Below, piece after piece: positions 11,318 to 20,912 of a DNA stretch of 64,000 bases. How positions within the stretch are numbered: position 1 is the stretch's first letter; each line of letters opens with the position of its first letter. The translations under genes were made by a program, and so were the position numbers. Where the stretch lies: positions 558,001-622,000 of the forward strand of contig JAGTXX020000003.1 of NCBI GenBank assembly GCA_019044685.2, in the 5' to 3' direction. Under the pieces are notes generated by a model. The model saw only the letters and a list, made by a program, of their open reading frames with translations, was not told the DNA's origin and searched no databases. The DNA comes from Nannochloris sp. 'desiccata'. Its lineage: Eukaryota > Chlorophyta > Trebouxiophyceae > Chlorellales > Chlorellaceae.

Positions 11318-13009
11318 TTAAATTTTTTTAAATACAATGCTGCTGACGCTGCCTCTGCAGAGATTAGACACTTTAAAAGCATGCATTAATCGCCGTTGTT
11401 GAGTGACAGATCTCCTCACTACGCTATCATCAATGAAAGATCTTCTTCTCAGTAATTTTGTCGTCGGCGCGACGGCAATTGCATTTGCAGCTACCCCATT
11501 TCTCCGTCTACCACTACCATCGCTTGTCAACGACACCGCTGCCTCCTGGGCTGGCGGTGCTAACAACGCTTGCAACTGCGGCTGCAAATCGCTTATCGAA
11601 AAATCAAACGGAATAGATATAAATCCAGACTCCCAGACATCATAACAATCATCTATCGCTAAAGAGATACCAGACAAGTCGACCGCTGCTCTCAATGAAG
11701 GGGCAGCTTCCACTAATCTCGCAGCTGCCTCTAGTACTTTATGCTGATCATAGGAAGAACACACTCTAACAACATGTTTTGCACCTAAGGCATCTCTTAC
11801 AGCTTCTAAAGCAGCTGCCTCCTCTGCTTTTGTATCTGCTACCAAGGTTGCTGTTTCATGAGCGAGCTCCCCGGCCTCAGATACCATAAAGGCCAATAAG
11901 TGTTTCGGAGGGCAATCAGTACGTACTTGCAACACTGAGCTTGATTCAATGAAATCTAATAAAGGGCTTGAATCGTCAGAATGGACTAGAACACTGAATG
12001 CGTAGCCACGGCCTAGTAAACCAACTGCTAAATTTTCTTTCTTTTCTAATACTGCTCCGACCCATAAAACAAACTTTCTAGCTGCGTCCTCGCTACGAGC
12101 ATCAAACCAGACGTTCTCAACGGCCAATGCAGCACGAAGAGCAGTGGCAAGTTCTCTACTACGACGTACCCAAAAGGAGCTTACTTTAGAAAGTAATTGC
12201 GCACGACTAAGATCAAGTTTTCCTAGTGCAGCAGCAACTCGATTGGGGTCCTCGTGGCCCACGATGTGAAGAATTCCTGTCTCACCTACATGACTTTCCA
12301 TAGGTTCTGTACGAACATTAAATGTTCCATCGTCACCTTGGTAGCCTACAGTCACCAACGGGGCTCCTTCAGGGTGATACAAACGCACAGCAAGATTTCT
12401 AAACTCGTTTCTATCTATTTTTTCCGCTGACGAAGTCTGTTGAGAAGACGATAGTAAGATTTCCAAACCTTGGGCTAGTGCAGTAAGCGCTTCAACCTGT
12501 TTGCGTTGTGCTTCACCTCCTAGTACAAATTCTCCTCCAATATCTAGAGCAGCAAAGCCGTATTGCTCTTCTAAATCGCTTCTCAAAGAACGAACTTCTC
12601 TCTTCATTGCGTCATGTTGATCTGCCGCAAGGGCTGCCTCCTCTGCTACAGTGCTAAGCCATTCGAATAAGTCCCTTCCAACGTTAGCACCATTGGAGGA
12701 AGCTACAGCTGCTGCATCCCGTAAAGCTTCTTCTTCGGTGATGAGGCCAAAAGAGAAAAAGAGCGGAGACAAGGACGCTGTGCCGGGGAGAGAGGTTAAG
12801 ACTTTGGAAAAGGTACCTTCTCCTTGCTTGACGTAGAATTCAAGGCGTGCTGGGTCTGGAATAAGACCTTTAGAGAGCTGATCAGCGTAGACGTTGAGAG
12901 CCTTTAATGACTCTGAATTTTTTGAACGTTCAAATGGGTGAGCTGTGAATAAATCAGGATGGACCTGACGAACCACAGCTCGAATGAGTTTCTTTTGATC
13001 TTGTTCCAT
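11318..13009 (-). CDS. TCAIM-like DUF4460/DUF4461 protein
   Basis: One exon of 563 residues. The N-terminus (RQVHPDLFTAHPFERSKNSE, then SLKALNVYADQL) matches the J-like DUF4460 pattern of TCAIM (T-cell activation inhibitor, mitochondrial) and its plant and protist relatives. The middle and C-terminal parts fit DUF4461-type alpha/beta sequence with long Ala-rich helices. The molecular function is not established. The animal protein is mitochondrial. A targeting peptide is not obvious here, and the start MEQDQKKLIRAVV is close to the domain. The last residues (after about 500) are basic and low complexity. The gene diverges from the ATPase gene to its right. Confidence 0.6.
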   Translation of the reverse strand: MEQDQKKLIRAVVRQVHPDLFTAHPFERSKNSESLKALNVYADQLSKGLIPDPARLEFYVKQGEGTFSKVLTSLPGTASLSPLFFSFGLITEEEALRDAAAVASSNGANVGRDLFEWLSTVAEEAALAADQHDAMKREVRSLRSDLEEQYGFAALDIGGEFVLGGEAQRKQVEALTALAQGLEILLSSSQQTSSAEKIDRNEFRNLAVRLYHPEGAPLVTVGYQGDDGTFNVRTEPMESHVGETGILHIVGHEDPNRVAAALGKLDLSRAQLLSKVSSFWVRRSRELATALRAALAVENVWFDARSEDAARKFVLWVGAVLEKKENLAVGLLGRGYAFSVLVHSDDSSPLLDFIESSSVLQVRTDCPPKHLLAFMVSEAGELAHETATLVADTKAEEAAALEAVRDALGAKHVVRVCSSYDQHKVLEAAARLVEAAPSLRAAVDLSGISLAIDDCYDVWESGFISIPFDFSISDLQPQLQALLAPPAQEAAVSLTSDGSGRRRNGVAANAIAVAPTTKLLRRRSFIDDSVVRRSVTQQRRLMHAFKVSNLCRGSVSSIVFKKI

Positions 13010-13651
13010 GAGAGTCGATTCTGTTAAAGATGTTCAGCAGAGAATTCAAGTTTTTTGTGCTGTGGGTGGGCAAGTATTTAAGTTCGTTTAGGCTTAAAGG
13101 AAAAACAAATGCAATTCTAAATTGTGAGCCCACCCAACGACAGAATCGGTGCTCGACCCATCGATGTATACAACTCTATAATAGCTTTGTACGCATACCT
13201 CGCATTGCGAGGCTGTTATCTAGAATTGCATCAAATATTGCCCTTGCTTCCACTCTTTACCGAAATCTCGACCAAAACCGCCGCACAGCTATACATAGAA
13301 AGTCGACTCATATTTCTCGGTGCTGATACACATGAAATGACTGGATCGCCCAAGGTCGAGATGTCATTGTCATATGCACCCACAGAGACCAAGTGCTGCC
13401 CCTAACGAACTACACACTCAATTCATTCAAACTCAGATCGAAGGATTTTGAAAAGGAGGCACTCACACAGAGGGCTACTAGCCTTTTTTGCCTTCTGACC
13501 ACCATTGAAATATTAAACTATATCTGCGGAATACATTTTTGCTCCTGCTGGTACCGGTCACGGCTGTTTGGGCAAATGCTACTCTGCAAGCTTCACTGGA
13601 GATGATTGCAGGATTTATTTTTACTCAATCGAGGCCTAGCGCTGTTCTAAG
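13010..13651. other. Intergenic region probably containing the unresolved first exon(s) of the ATPase gene
   Basis: About 640 bases between divergent genes. The ATPase reading frame is closed by a stop at 13648 and has no ATG after it, so a first exon must lie here. I could not choose among several short ATG frames, such as the one at 13602. The remainder should hold both promoters. Confidence 0.35.
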
Positions 13652-15265
13652 AGGTACATCATGTAACTGGTGGGAAGAAGGTCTGTTTGGCTGGTGTTTT
13701 GCGACCTCGTCTTCGTGTCAAGGCCTCGGCTGCATCTGGATCACTATTATCGGCTTTAAAGGACCAGATTTTTAACAGAAAGGATGAGCTTGCCGCCCTC
13801 AAACGGAGATTTGATGAAGAGCCAAGCGAGCTGCTTATTCTGTTAGGGCCCGCGAATTGCGGCAAAACAGTAAGTTTTTAGGAAGCCGCTTGATCTTTTG
13901 TTGCCGATCTAATTTTTCGCTTGCTTATTTCAATCTCTTTGCACCTTTCATGACTAAAGTTTTAACCCACTTACATGCAGAAACTACTTGAAGAAGTAAA
14001 GAAATATAGGGAGTTAGGTCAAGCTGTAATAGGCGACGGCCCTCCTCCTATTATTTACCTGGACTGCCGTGGACAAGATATCACCTCTCCGCAGCAGTTT
14101 GCGAACGCCATCAGGGAGCTGATCACTGAAGACGCAGGTCTTCAAGATTGGTGGAAGGATTTAGACCGATTACGGAAGGCTAGCAAGTTTAAATTGCCTG
14201 GGTACGAGGCAGACTTGGGGGAATTGTTTGCGTCGGCAGCTGACAAACCGCCAATGGCTTCCATCATCGCCTCTTTGACCAAATTCCTAGAAGCAACACG
14301 GCCTTTGCCTTACAAACCAGTCATTATTATTGATGAGGCTAATGTGATGATGGATTGGCATGGCGATCCTGGCCGCACGCAGCTTAAAGCCCTTCTTCGT
14401 TTTTTTGTGAAGACGACTAAACAAGCTCATCTGGGACACATTGTGCTGGCATCTTCTGAATCTTTCGTGATTGATTTTCTTGAGAATGGTAAGTTGAGGA
14501 AGTGTCTAGTAGTCGTGGATGTATTGATTGAACCTAACTACTTATCTATTTGACTCTTTTCTTTCCCTGTCGTTACTCCTTTACCTCATGTTTTTTTCTT
14601 TTTCTTTTCTTTAAAATTCCATTTGCCTGGCAGAGGGTCTCCACACCAAAAATTACATCACGCAAGCAGTCGGAGACTTAGCCACCATAGATGAAGCCAA
14701 AGAATATATCGAGAGCCGCATGCACTGTAAGAAGGCACCACCGTCTTTCTTTGATACGACAAAAAATGGCGAGCAGATTGACATGTGGCCTCGGGTGTAT
14801 GAAGTATGTGGTGGGAACATTGGATTGCTTGAACGTTGCTCAAGGTATGCTAAAATTGAAGGGAGCTGGGAAGAGGGTTTAAAGACGGTAGGCATGGACC
14901 CTGAAGATGCGGTGCAGAGAGGTCTCTGGCCTAAAGGGTTTTCAAGAACTGGCGGCAGCCGTTCCCCTCCAGCATGGACGAAAGAGGACTATAAAACTGT
15001 GTCGAGGGAAATTGCTCTTGCAGAGGAGCACAGGCATGCCGTCTCCTTTGACAAACTGCGAAATATGCTGGGCGAAGAAGCGGTGCTGTCGATGTTGGAA
15101 TGGAACCTGGTGGCGTTAAGAAGAAAATCTAGCTGGGCCAAGGATTTGCCCGAAACCCTCTTTTCTGACTTGAAAGATACGAAACTGGTGACAATGCCTT
15201 CTCCTGTAGAGTCGTATTTTGTATTGAAAATGTTTGAAGCTGGAAAGCTGGATTGCAGCATCTAA
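13652..15265 (+). CDS. Archaeal-type P-loop (STAND/AAA) ATPase, 5' end unresolved
   Basis: Visible exons are about 13652-13869, 13981-14488 and 14634-15265, all joined in frame, giving roughly 450 residues without a start Met. The order is a linker with NRKDELAALKRRFDEEP, Walker A LLGPANCGKT, a DCRGQDI strand, Walker B VIIIDEANVM, a sensor-like strand (HIVLASSES), then a winged-helix-like C-terminal half (FDKLRNMLGEEAVLSMLEWN...). This is the architecture of the 'ATPase domain predominantly from Archaea' group, also expanded in some algae. The upstream VKASAASGS suggests an organelle transit peptide. The role is unknown; related NTPases often act as switches or chaperones. Lateral origin is possible but not shown by the sequence alone. 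Confidence 0.7.
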
Positions 15266-16185
15266 TGACGGTAGAGAAAACTAGAATAGCAGATTTAGGG
15301 TTTTTTTTGTAGTATTTAGTAGTCTGATAAATAGAGAAATAAAGGTTCTCTGCTGCTATCGCCACCGCTGCTGCCGAAGATCACGGCCACGCCGGTTGAT
15401 CTAAGCAAGAGCGGGCATCGCCCTTTTTCCAAGGGTCTGATGTGCTTCCAAGAATGTCTGCAGGACGCAGAGCAAATTGCAGGATGTTGCTGCCGGTTTC
15501 CTAGAGAGTTTCCCACTGTTTCCAAACAGCAGTGCTGTGATCGTCGGCAGCTGTCCCTGCTGCAGGTGAATTATCGCGCTGTCAGGGACTATGGCAGGCC
15601 CGCTGGAGCCACTGCGCGTATATTAAGTCTCTACGAGGTCCGCGAGGGCCTGCGGGGAGGAGCAGCCCGCCCATGTCTTTATGATCATGAATCAGCAGCT
15701 TGTGAATCTTGGGAAACAACGAGGTCGCCTAGTGCCGTTTCCCCCGCGCAATATCGCGTTTCCCCTTGGGTATAAAAATTCATTCACTGGGGAAACCCGA
15801 GTTTCCCTGCCTTTCCCAAGAGGGAAAAAAAGTTTCCCTCCAGCCTTTCCTCCAAACCCGGTTTGTTCTCGTTGTTGGAGATGCGCACTTGTCTGTATTT
15901 ACTCTCTCTCTCTGCTCAAGACCGCATCATTACTTAAGTTGCAGTCTTGCTCAGATCAGGCCCAAACCAGGTGCGAGCTGCCAAAGACAGACCGTGTTGG
16001 ACTGGAGCAATTTTCAAAAAGTATCAGAGCCAGAAAGCACACAATCGAAGAGTAGTTCTCTCCTTCATACTTGTCATACGCATTATATCAAGTTGGGAAG
16101 CTCGCTGTCTAAAGCTTGCTGCTCGTGATCAGGCAACTCCCATTACCGTTCAAAAATCAGCCCAAGTTCGCTAGCAACAACCATC
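15266..16185. promoter_or_regulatory. Long upstream region of the kinesin gene with TTTCCC repeats and a TATA-like box
   Basis: About 920 bases. GTTTCCC occurs on the plus strand near 15508, 15737, 15758, 15801 and 15832, and GGGAAA near 15789 and 15822. A TATAAAAA box sits at 15771-15778, about 415 bases before the kinesin ATG. Open frames here are compositionally odd and have no recognisable domain. The cluster resembles E2F-type half sites, fitting a cell-cycle gene, but the full TTTSSCGC consensus is not clearly met. Confidence 0.4.
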
Positions 16186-18579
16186 ATGTTGGCTGGAAAC
16201 GGCTATGACGGCGGTGCCAATAACACCAGTCCCGCTCAAAAGAAAGACCATCTCCTCGTAGCCATCCGTTTCAGACCTCTCTCTGAAAAAGAACGTGAAC
16301 GAGGAGACAGAGAAGTATGGAATTGCGTTGGCAACTCTGTCGGTATTATAAAGGAAGAAGCAGCAGGCATGGACGTTAAGTTCGCGTTCGATCACGTCTT
16401 TCCTGCTGGATTTAGCAACCAGGGAGTCTACGAAACAGTCGGTAGCAGCATTGTACAAAGTTCACTTGACGGGCTCAACGGAACTATTTTCGCTTACGGT
16501 GTCACCTCTTCAGGGAAAACCCATACTATGATGGGTGATGATGTCACCCCTGGTATTGTTCCACACGCAATCGCTGAGTTATACCATTTAATTGGAAAAT
16601 TATCAAAGAGAAAAGAGATTACCGTCCACATGTCTATGCTTGAAATCTACAATGAGGTCGTAAATGACTTGTTAAACCCTGCAAATACGAATTTAAGGCT
16701 TCGTGAAGATCCTAAACGGGGGATTTATGTCGAAGGAGTGCAGGAAGAGCAGCTCCGTAGTGCAGACCACGCTTTACACGTCGTAGCAACTGGTAATGAA
16801 CACAGAAAAACAAGTGCAACGGCCTTTAACGAAGGCTCCTCTCGTTCTCATACAGTTATTCGTTTAGCAATCGAAGCGAATGACCGTCCTGAATTTGCTA
16901 ATGAACCGGGTGACCGTGTTGGACGCACGTTATCCTACTTAACCATGGTCGATCTCGCAGGAAGTGAAAGTGCCAAGGCGGAAAAGAATGCAAGTCAACG
17001 TATGGAAGGTTCTTTTATTAATAAATCCCTTTTGACCCTGGGAACTGTTATTCATAAGTTATCAGAAGGTGGGGCTGTCCATATCCCCTTCCGTGACTCG
17101 AAGCTTACGAGAATTTTATCCAATTCGCTTACTGGCAACGGTGCCCGAGTAGCGGTCATTTGCACCATCACCCCAGCCTCAATCCAAGCCGAGGAAACGC
17201 ACAACACCTTGAAATTCGCAAGTAGAGCGAAGAAAATTACTATTGAAGCGAAAAGAAATGAAATTTTGGATCAATCTTCTCTTATTGCTCGTTATCAACA
17301 AGAGTTGGCTTTACTCCGTCATCAGCTCGACATTGTTATGCGAGAGGGCAATCGGGGAAGTGGTGATAAAACAGGCAATAACAATAACGGGGCTTCTGAT
17401 GCTGCTGGTGGCGGTGGGGGTGTTATAGATTATCACGATCCACTAAATATCGAAGTTCGGACTCTTAGAGAGAAATATCAAGAGGAGCACATGGCGGTGG
17501 TTGCCGGAGAAAAAGACCGGGATAGATTAACTATCCACGTAGACCGATTAACTCAATGCGTATTAGATTCAAATGCTGCTTTAGGGTATTTGGAACGTAG
17601 ATTGCGTGATGAAGGTGGTGTACCTATGGATGAACAGGGGCATGAACCTGAAAATGATGTTTTAAGGAGGCAAGTGGTGGCGCTGGCCGACGAATTGAGA
17701 GATCGGGAAAGAATTATTCAAAAATTAGCTGCTGCTGCTGGTGGAGACGGTGAGGATTTTATGGTAGAAGAAGATTTGACCTTGCAAGTGATGCAAGCAG
17801 AGAGAGAATATATGCAAGATAAAGTGCAGGATGCTGAAAGTAGGATTGGCGCTATGGCGGTGGCCTTGGAGAGAATGAGGCGCACGCTCGCTCAAGCTCG
17901 TGGTGTTGAGCCTGACTCAATCGACGTTGAAGCCCTTATTAACGGCGATGCTGACGTGTTAGGTAGTGATGATGGTGCGTCTGATGGTGAGATTGAACGT
18001 GCAGCTACTACATTGCGCCATGGCTACGATCACGTGCTTGCTGAACGAGTCATGAAAATGGAAGAGAAAGTGTCCATGGCAATTGCCGCTCTCCAAAGAA
18101 AAGAAGAAAAGATTGCACGTGAACGTGAAGTACATAAAACACTCACCGGATTACAAGATCAAGTACATACACGTGTTGCAGACCTTACAGCGGAGAATGC
18201 TACGCTTAAAAAGGAGTTGGAACGGGTAGAAACTCAAAATGAAAGATTACTGGGGTATAGCGTTGATGATCTGAGCCAGGCAGAGCTCTTTGAATTAATT
18301 AAAAATTTAACTGCAGCAGTAGAAAGGGTTCGTGTGACGGTTTTGACTAAAAAGATAGCTGTGAGGAGTAGTCCCATAAGTTTAGGTGGTAAGTTAATGA
18401 TGTTGTCTTCACCGGAACAGAGAGGGTCGAGAGCCGGGATGACGATGAGCTTGGAGGAGATGGATAAGAAAATTAAAAGTTTGAAGAGTTATGAAGGGAA
18501 GAAAGGGAGAGATGAGATGATGACGATGAAAGAGAACGATATATCGATGCTGTCTTTAGAGAATGATGAAAAAGATTAG
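16186..18579 (+). CDS. Kinesin-7 family motor protein (MKRP/CENP-E-like)
   Basis: A single-exon gene of 797 residues. The motor domain covers about 22-350: LLVAIRFRPLSEKE, P-loop GVTSSGKTHTM (about 105-115), switch I NEGSSRSHT, switch II DLAGSES, and the HIPFRDSKLTRIL helix. The valine in AYGVTSSGKT and the TPGIVPHAI run that follows are typical of the plant kinesin-7 group. After the neck, long Arg/Glu/Gln-rich coiled coils (about 365-690) interrupted by Gly-rich linkers should dimerise the motor. Kinesin-7 members move to microtubule plus ends in mitosis, cytokinesis or organelle positioning. The particular role here is not deducible. The C-terminus is Ser/Met/Lys-rich and acidic at the end. 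Confidence 0.93.
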   Translation: MLAGNGYDGGANNTSPAQKKDHLLVAIRFRPLSEKERERGDREVWNCVGNSVGIIKEEAAGMDVKFAFDHVFPAGFSNQGVYETVGSSIVQSSLDGLNGTIFAYGVTSSGKTHTMMGDDVTPGIVPHAIAELYHLIGKLSKRKEITVHMSMLEIYNEVVNDLLNPANTNLRLREDPKRGIYVEGVQEEQLRSADHALHVVATGNEHRKTSATAFNEGSSRSHTVIRLAIEANDRPEFANEPGDRVGRTLSYLTMVDLAGSESAKAEKNASQRMEGSFINKSLLTLGTVIHKLSEGGAVHIPFRDSKLTRILSNSLTGNGARVAVICTITPASIQAEETHNTLKFASRAKKITIEAKRNEILDQSSLIARYQQELALLRHQLDIVMREGNRGSGDKTGNNNNGASDAAGGGGGVIDYHDPLNIEVRTLREKYQEEHMAVVAGEKDRDRLTIHVDRLTQCVLDSNAALGYLERRLRDEGGVPMDEQGHEPENDVLRRQVVALADELRDRERIIQKLAAAAGGDGEDFMVEEDLTLQVMQAEREYMQDKVQDAESRIGAMAVALERMRRTLAQARGVEPDSIDVEALINGDADVLGSDDGASDGEIERAATTLRHGYDHVLAERVMKMEEKVSMAIAALQRKEEKIAREREVHKTLTGLQDQVHTRVADLTAENATLKKELERVETQNERLLGYSVDDLSQAELFELIKNLTAAVERVRVTVLTKKIAVRSSPISLGGKLMMLSSPEQRGSRAGMTMSLEEMDKKIKSLKSYEGKKGRDEMMTMKENDISMLSLENDEKD

Positions 18580-18928
18580 AATTTGTAATAGTGATATCAT
18601 CACTATCTCCTCTATGCTAGCGCGAGTTTTGGATTAGAGATTCAGTCGAATAAAGAATATATTACAAACCCACGCAGCTTGCTGCGTCAATCTTCAGTAA
18701 GTGTTTTCTCCTAGAGAAGCTCATTCTGTATGATAAGCGAATAGTGATATCATATAGTATGATGGATTTCTATTCGTATAAACATTCTTGCCTTTCTGCC
18801 AATTCTCTCGGTGTGTAATTAAATATATTTTTTGATTGATGATACATAGCAATATACAGATTTGTACAGCATATTATTAAAATTACAAAAGAATCTGCTT
18901 GATCGAAACAGTCTAGAAAGATTGTTTA
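18580..18928. other. Convergent 3' region with a repeated AATAGTGATATCAT motif
   Basis: AATAGTGATATCAT occurs near 18588 and again near 18743. The first copy is also a hairpin (TAGTGAT, ATC loop, ATCACTA). It may help 3' end formation of the two facing genes. No coding sequence seen. Confidence 0.35.
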
Positions 18929-19603
18929 TTACCCAGTAACACCAAGGCCTTGAATGCCAAGCACAAAAGGTCCGCCAGTTGGCAAGTCTGCAATTAACAA
19001 TACCCATGGATTTTCTAGAATAAACCCCCACTCTGGTGTTCTTCTTACCCGCAACGGTGGGTAGTGCTCTACCTGGACTTCACCATCACGAGTAAATTTC
19101 CACTTCATCTCTTCACCGTCGATCTCATCACGAAAAGGATCCCCTTTGGGCGCCTGAAAAATATTACCCTCGGCTATGAATCTACGCCTCATCATTTTTG
19201 ATTCATCTTTTCCATTGACCCAATACGGGTCTGTTTCTTGAAACCAGGTGCCAGCTGTGCGTTTAAACCGAAATTTCCATTCAAAGGTGGTGAGCTCGGT
19301 AAACGTGATTGTGGCGGCAGAATGCTGTCGGTCTGATTCAGCTTTTAGGTATTTTTGTTTCCATGTTAGGTTGATTTGGCCTGCTGCAGGAATGTAGACT
19401 TTATTTTTCCAGCGATCACGGCAGATTTCTTTCCACAAATCTGGCAAAGTTGCTGCTCGGTGCCAATGAGATGAGACTAAATTGCATTTGAGAAGATGTC
19501 GAGGGGGAAGGAGTCGGAAAATACGCACTAAGATATCATCAGTGAATATTTTGGTAGGATCCAACGAGGTAATTATCTCCAAATCGTCCTGCATTTCTTC
19601 CAA
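18929..19603 (-). CDS. F-box protein
   Basis: A single-exon gene of 224 residues. An F-box spans about 17-62 (FTDDILVRIFRLLPPRHLLK, CNLVSSHWHRAA, LPDLWKEICRDRW). It would bind SKP1 in an SCF ubiquitin ligase. The C-terminal part (about 95-224) is a Trp-rich beta region (FEWKFRFKRTAGTWF, MKWKFTRDGEVQVEHYPPL, PEWGFILENPWVLL), which is probably the substrate-recognition domain seen in algal and protist F-box proteins of unknown target. No LRR, Kelch or WD repeats are present. Residues 1-16 are acidic. Confidence 0.85.
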   Translation of the reverse strand: MEEMQDDLEIITSLDPTKIFTDDILVRIFRLLPPRHLLKCNLVSSHWHRAATLPDLWKEICRDRWKNKVYIPAAGQINLTWKQKYLKAESDRQHSAATITFTELTTFEWKFRFKRTAGTWFQETDPYWVNGKDESKMMRRRFIAEGNIFQAPKGDPFRDEIDGEEMKWKFTRDGEVQVEHYPPLRVRRTPEWGFILENPWVLLIADLPTGGPFVLGIQGLGVTG

Positions 19604-19995
19604 GTTTTTAGATCAGTTAACCTACTGCATCTGGGGTAGTTGAAGTCTTTCGGAGCAGCTTTGGGGGATCTGATGGGCGTCTATTATAAAATATATACTA
19701 ATGAGACTGGGTTTCCGTTGAAAGATGAGAAATCCTCTTTTCCCACGCTCGCGGCTCTTCGTTATTGGCGCCCTCAAACGCGCCCTCAAACGAACCCTCG
19801 CGGCATCTGTGTGCCGTGTGAGCCATTAATCTCCCCCTTCCCACTTCCAAGGCATAAATTATCTTTATGCACATATATTTTGCAAGTTTTTAGATAGTCC
19901 TACGACGCCTTAAGGCCTGCTACGTGACATATTTACCTCCCAACCTATCCGGTTGAAAATCTCCTCGGATCTACGACCACCTATCCAAGGCCATC
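19604..19995. promoter_or_regulatory. Divergent promoter region between the F-box and small Ala/Ser-rich protein genes
   Basis: About 390 bases. It contains a direct repeat GCGCCCTCAAAC/GCGCCCTCAAAC around 19768-19792 and a CTTATGCACATATATTTTGC-like AT-rich stretch near 19860. No ORF of interest. Confidence 0.35.
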
Positions 19996-20413
19996 ATGGC
20001 TTCCGAAGCAGCTCTTATTACAAAGGTAAGTAGTGTATAAACACAAAACGGGGTGTCGGGGGGTCTCTTTTTGGTAACATTGCAACTTGCTAACCGCATG
20101 TGAATCTTGTGGTAATTACAGATTCCCGCTCTCACAGACTAACAACTGTATTCCAATTCTATTACTTCTGCAGTTCTTTGGCCGCTTCACCAGCGCAGCT
20201 TCACGTACCATATCAGCGACAGCGTCTCGATCTGTTGCTGCTGTTGAAATCAAGGCATCCAAGGCTGCTGCTGCTCCCGTTGTGGCTGCCGCCGCAATGA
20301 ACGCTGCCGCTCCGACCCCCTCTGCGGCTGTCATTATGGCCAAGACTGCTTCTCAGACTTCCACAATGAGCTTCCGTCCTTCGGCATTTGTAAACTCTTC
20401 AGCATTTATTTAA
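19996..20413 (+). CDS. Small Ala/Ser-rich protein of unknown function
   Basis: Two exons (19996-20025, 20174-20413) make an 89-residue protein. The first exon encodes only ten residues (MASEAALITK). The body is Ala, Ser, Thr and Val rich with scattered Arg/Lys and no acidic residues after the first exon except one Glu (VAAVEIKASK). This composition resembles mitochondrial or plastid targeting sequence, or a small organelle membrane-associated subunit. The C-terminal end is SFRPSAFVNSSAFI. Good splice sites and a clean stop favour a real gene. I do not recognise the family. Confidence 0.6.
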
Positions 20414-20912
20414 TGCCACCATTATGAATCCATCCCATATCCTATACTTCGCTTTCATTCCATTGTAGAACAAAAAAAAGAACAATCCTTTTCATTTAAT
20501 ATTTTCTGGCCGGTCGTGTCGGTCCCTTTTCAGATTGTTTGATATAATAAAACCCTTCTCCCCATTCTTCAATTTCCCTTCTTTAATTATTTCTTATTCC
20601 CCTTGTTTTGAACGCCTCTCTTTGAAAACGAAGATATATATGAAAATACATCGTTAACTTGTGTGTGTGACTTTTATCGAGCGTTCAGCCTTTATGTATA
20701 ATTTACCTGCGTGTGTGTGTGTGCGTGTGTGTTACTACTAAAAACAGTCATTTATGTATAATTTGAAAATGCCAGAATGTATCGTTGTTTGTCTAAATAT
20801 CTCCCCTCCGTGTAATAATCAAGATTTGAAATGGTTGAAACTTAAAAAGCCCTCCCCCCCTCCCGCCTTTGCAAAATTAATACTAATTTTTGCTTTATTC
20901 TATCTATTAAAC
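20414..20912. repeat. Convergent 3' region with GT microsatellite and duplicated ATTTATGTATAATTT
   Basis: A (GT)n run lies at about 20709-20732, flanked by two copies of TTTATGTATAATTT near 20692 and 20751. The rest is pyrimidine-rich 3' sequence. No gene seen. Confidence 0.5.

Noticed and set aside
15440..16128. Several overlapping 75-124 codon plus-strand frames upstream of the kinesin gene
   Set aside because: Cys/Arg/Ser-rich, mutually overlapping and without recognisable motifs. The region is better read as promoter or 5'UTR.
20700..20735. GT-rich run considered as a CRISPR-like or tandem array
   Set aside because: Simple dinucleotide microsatellite with no spacers. CRISPR is not expected in a nuclear genome.
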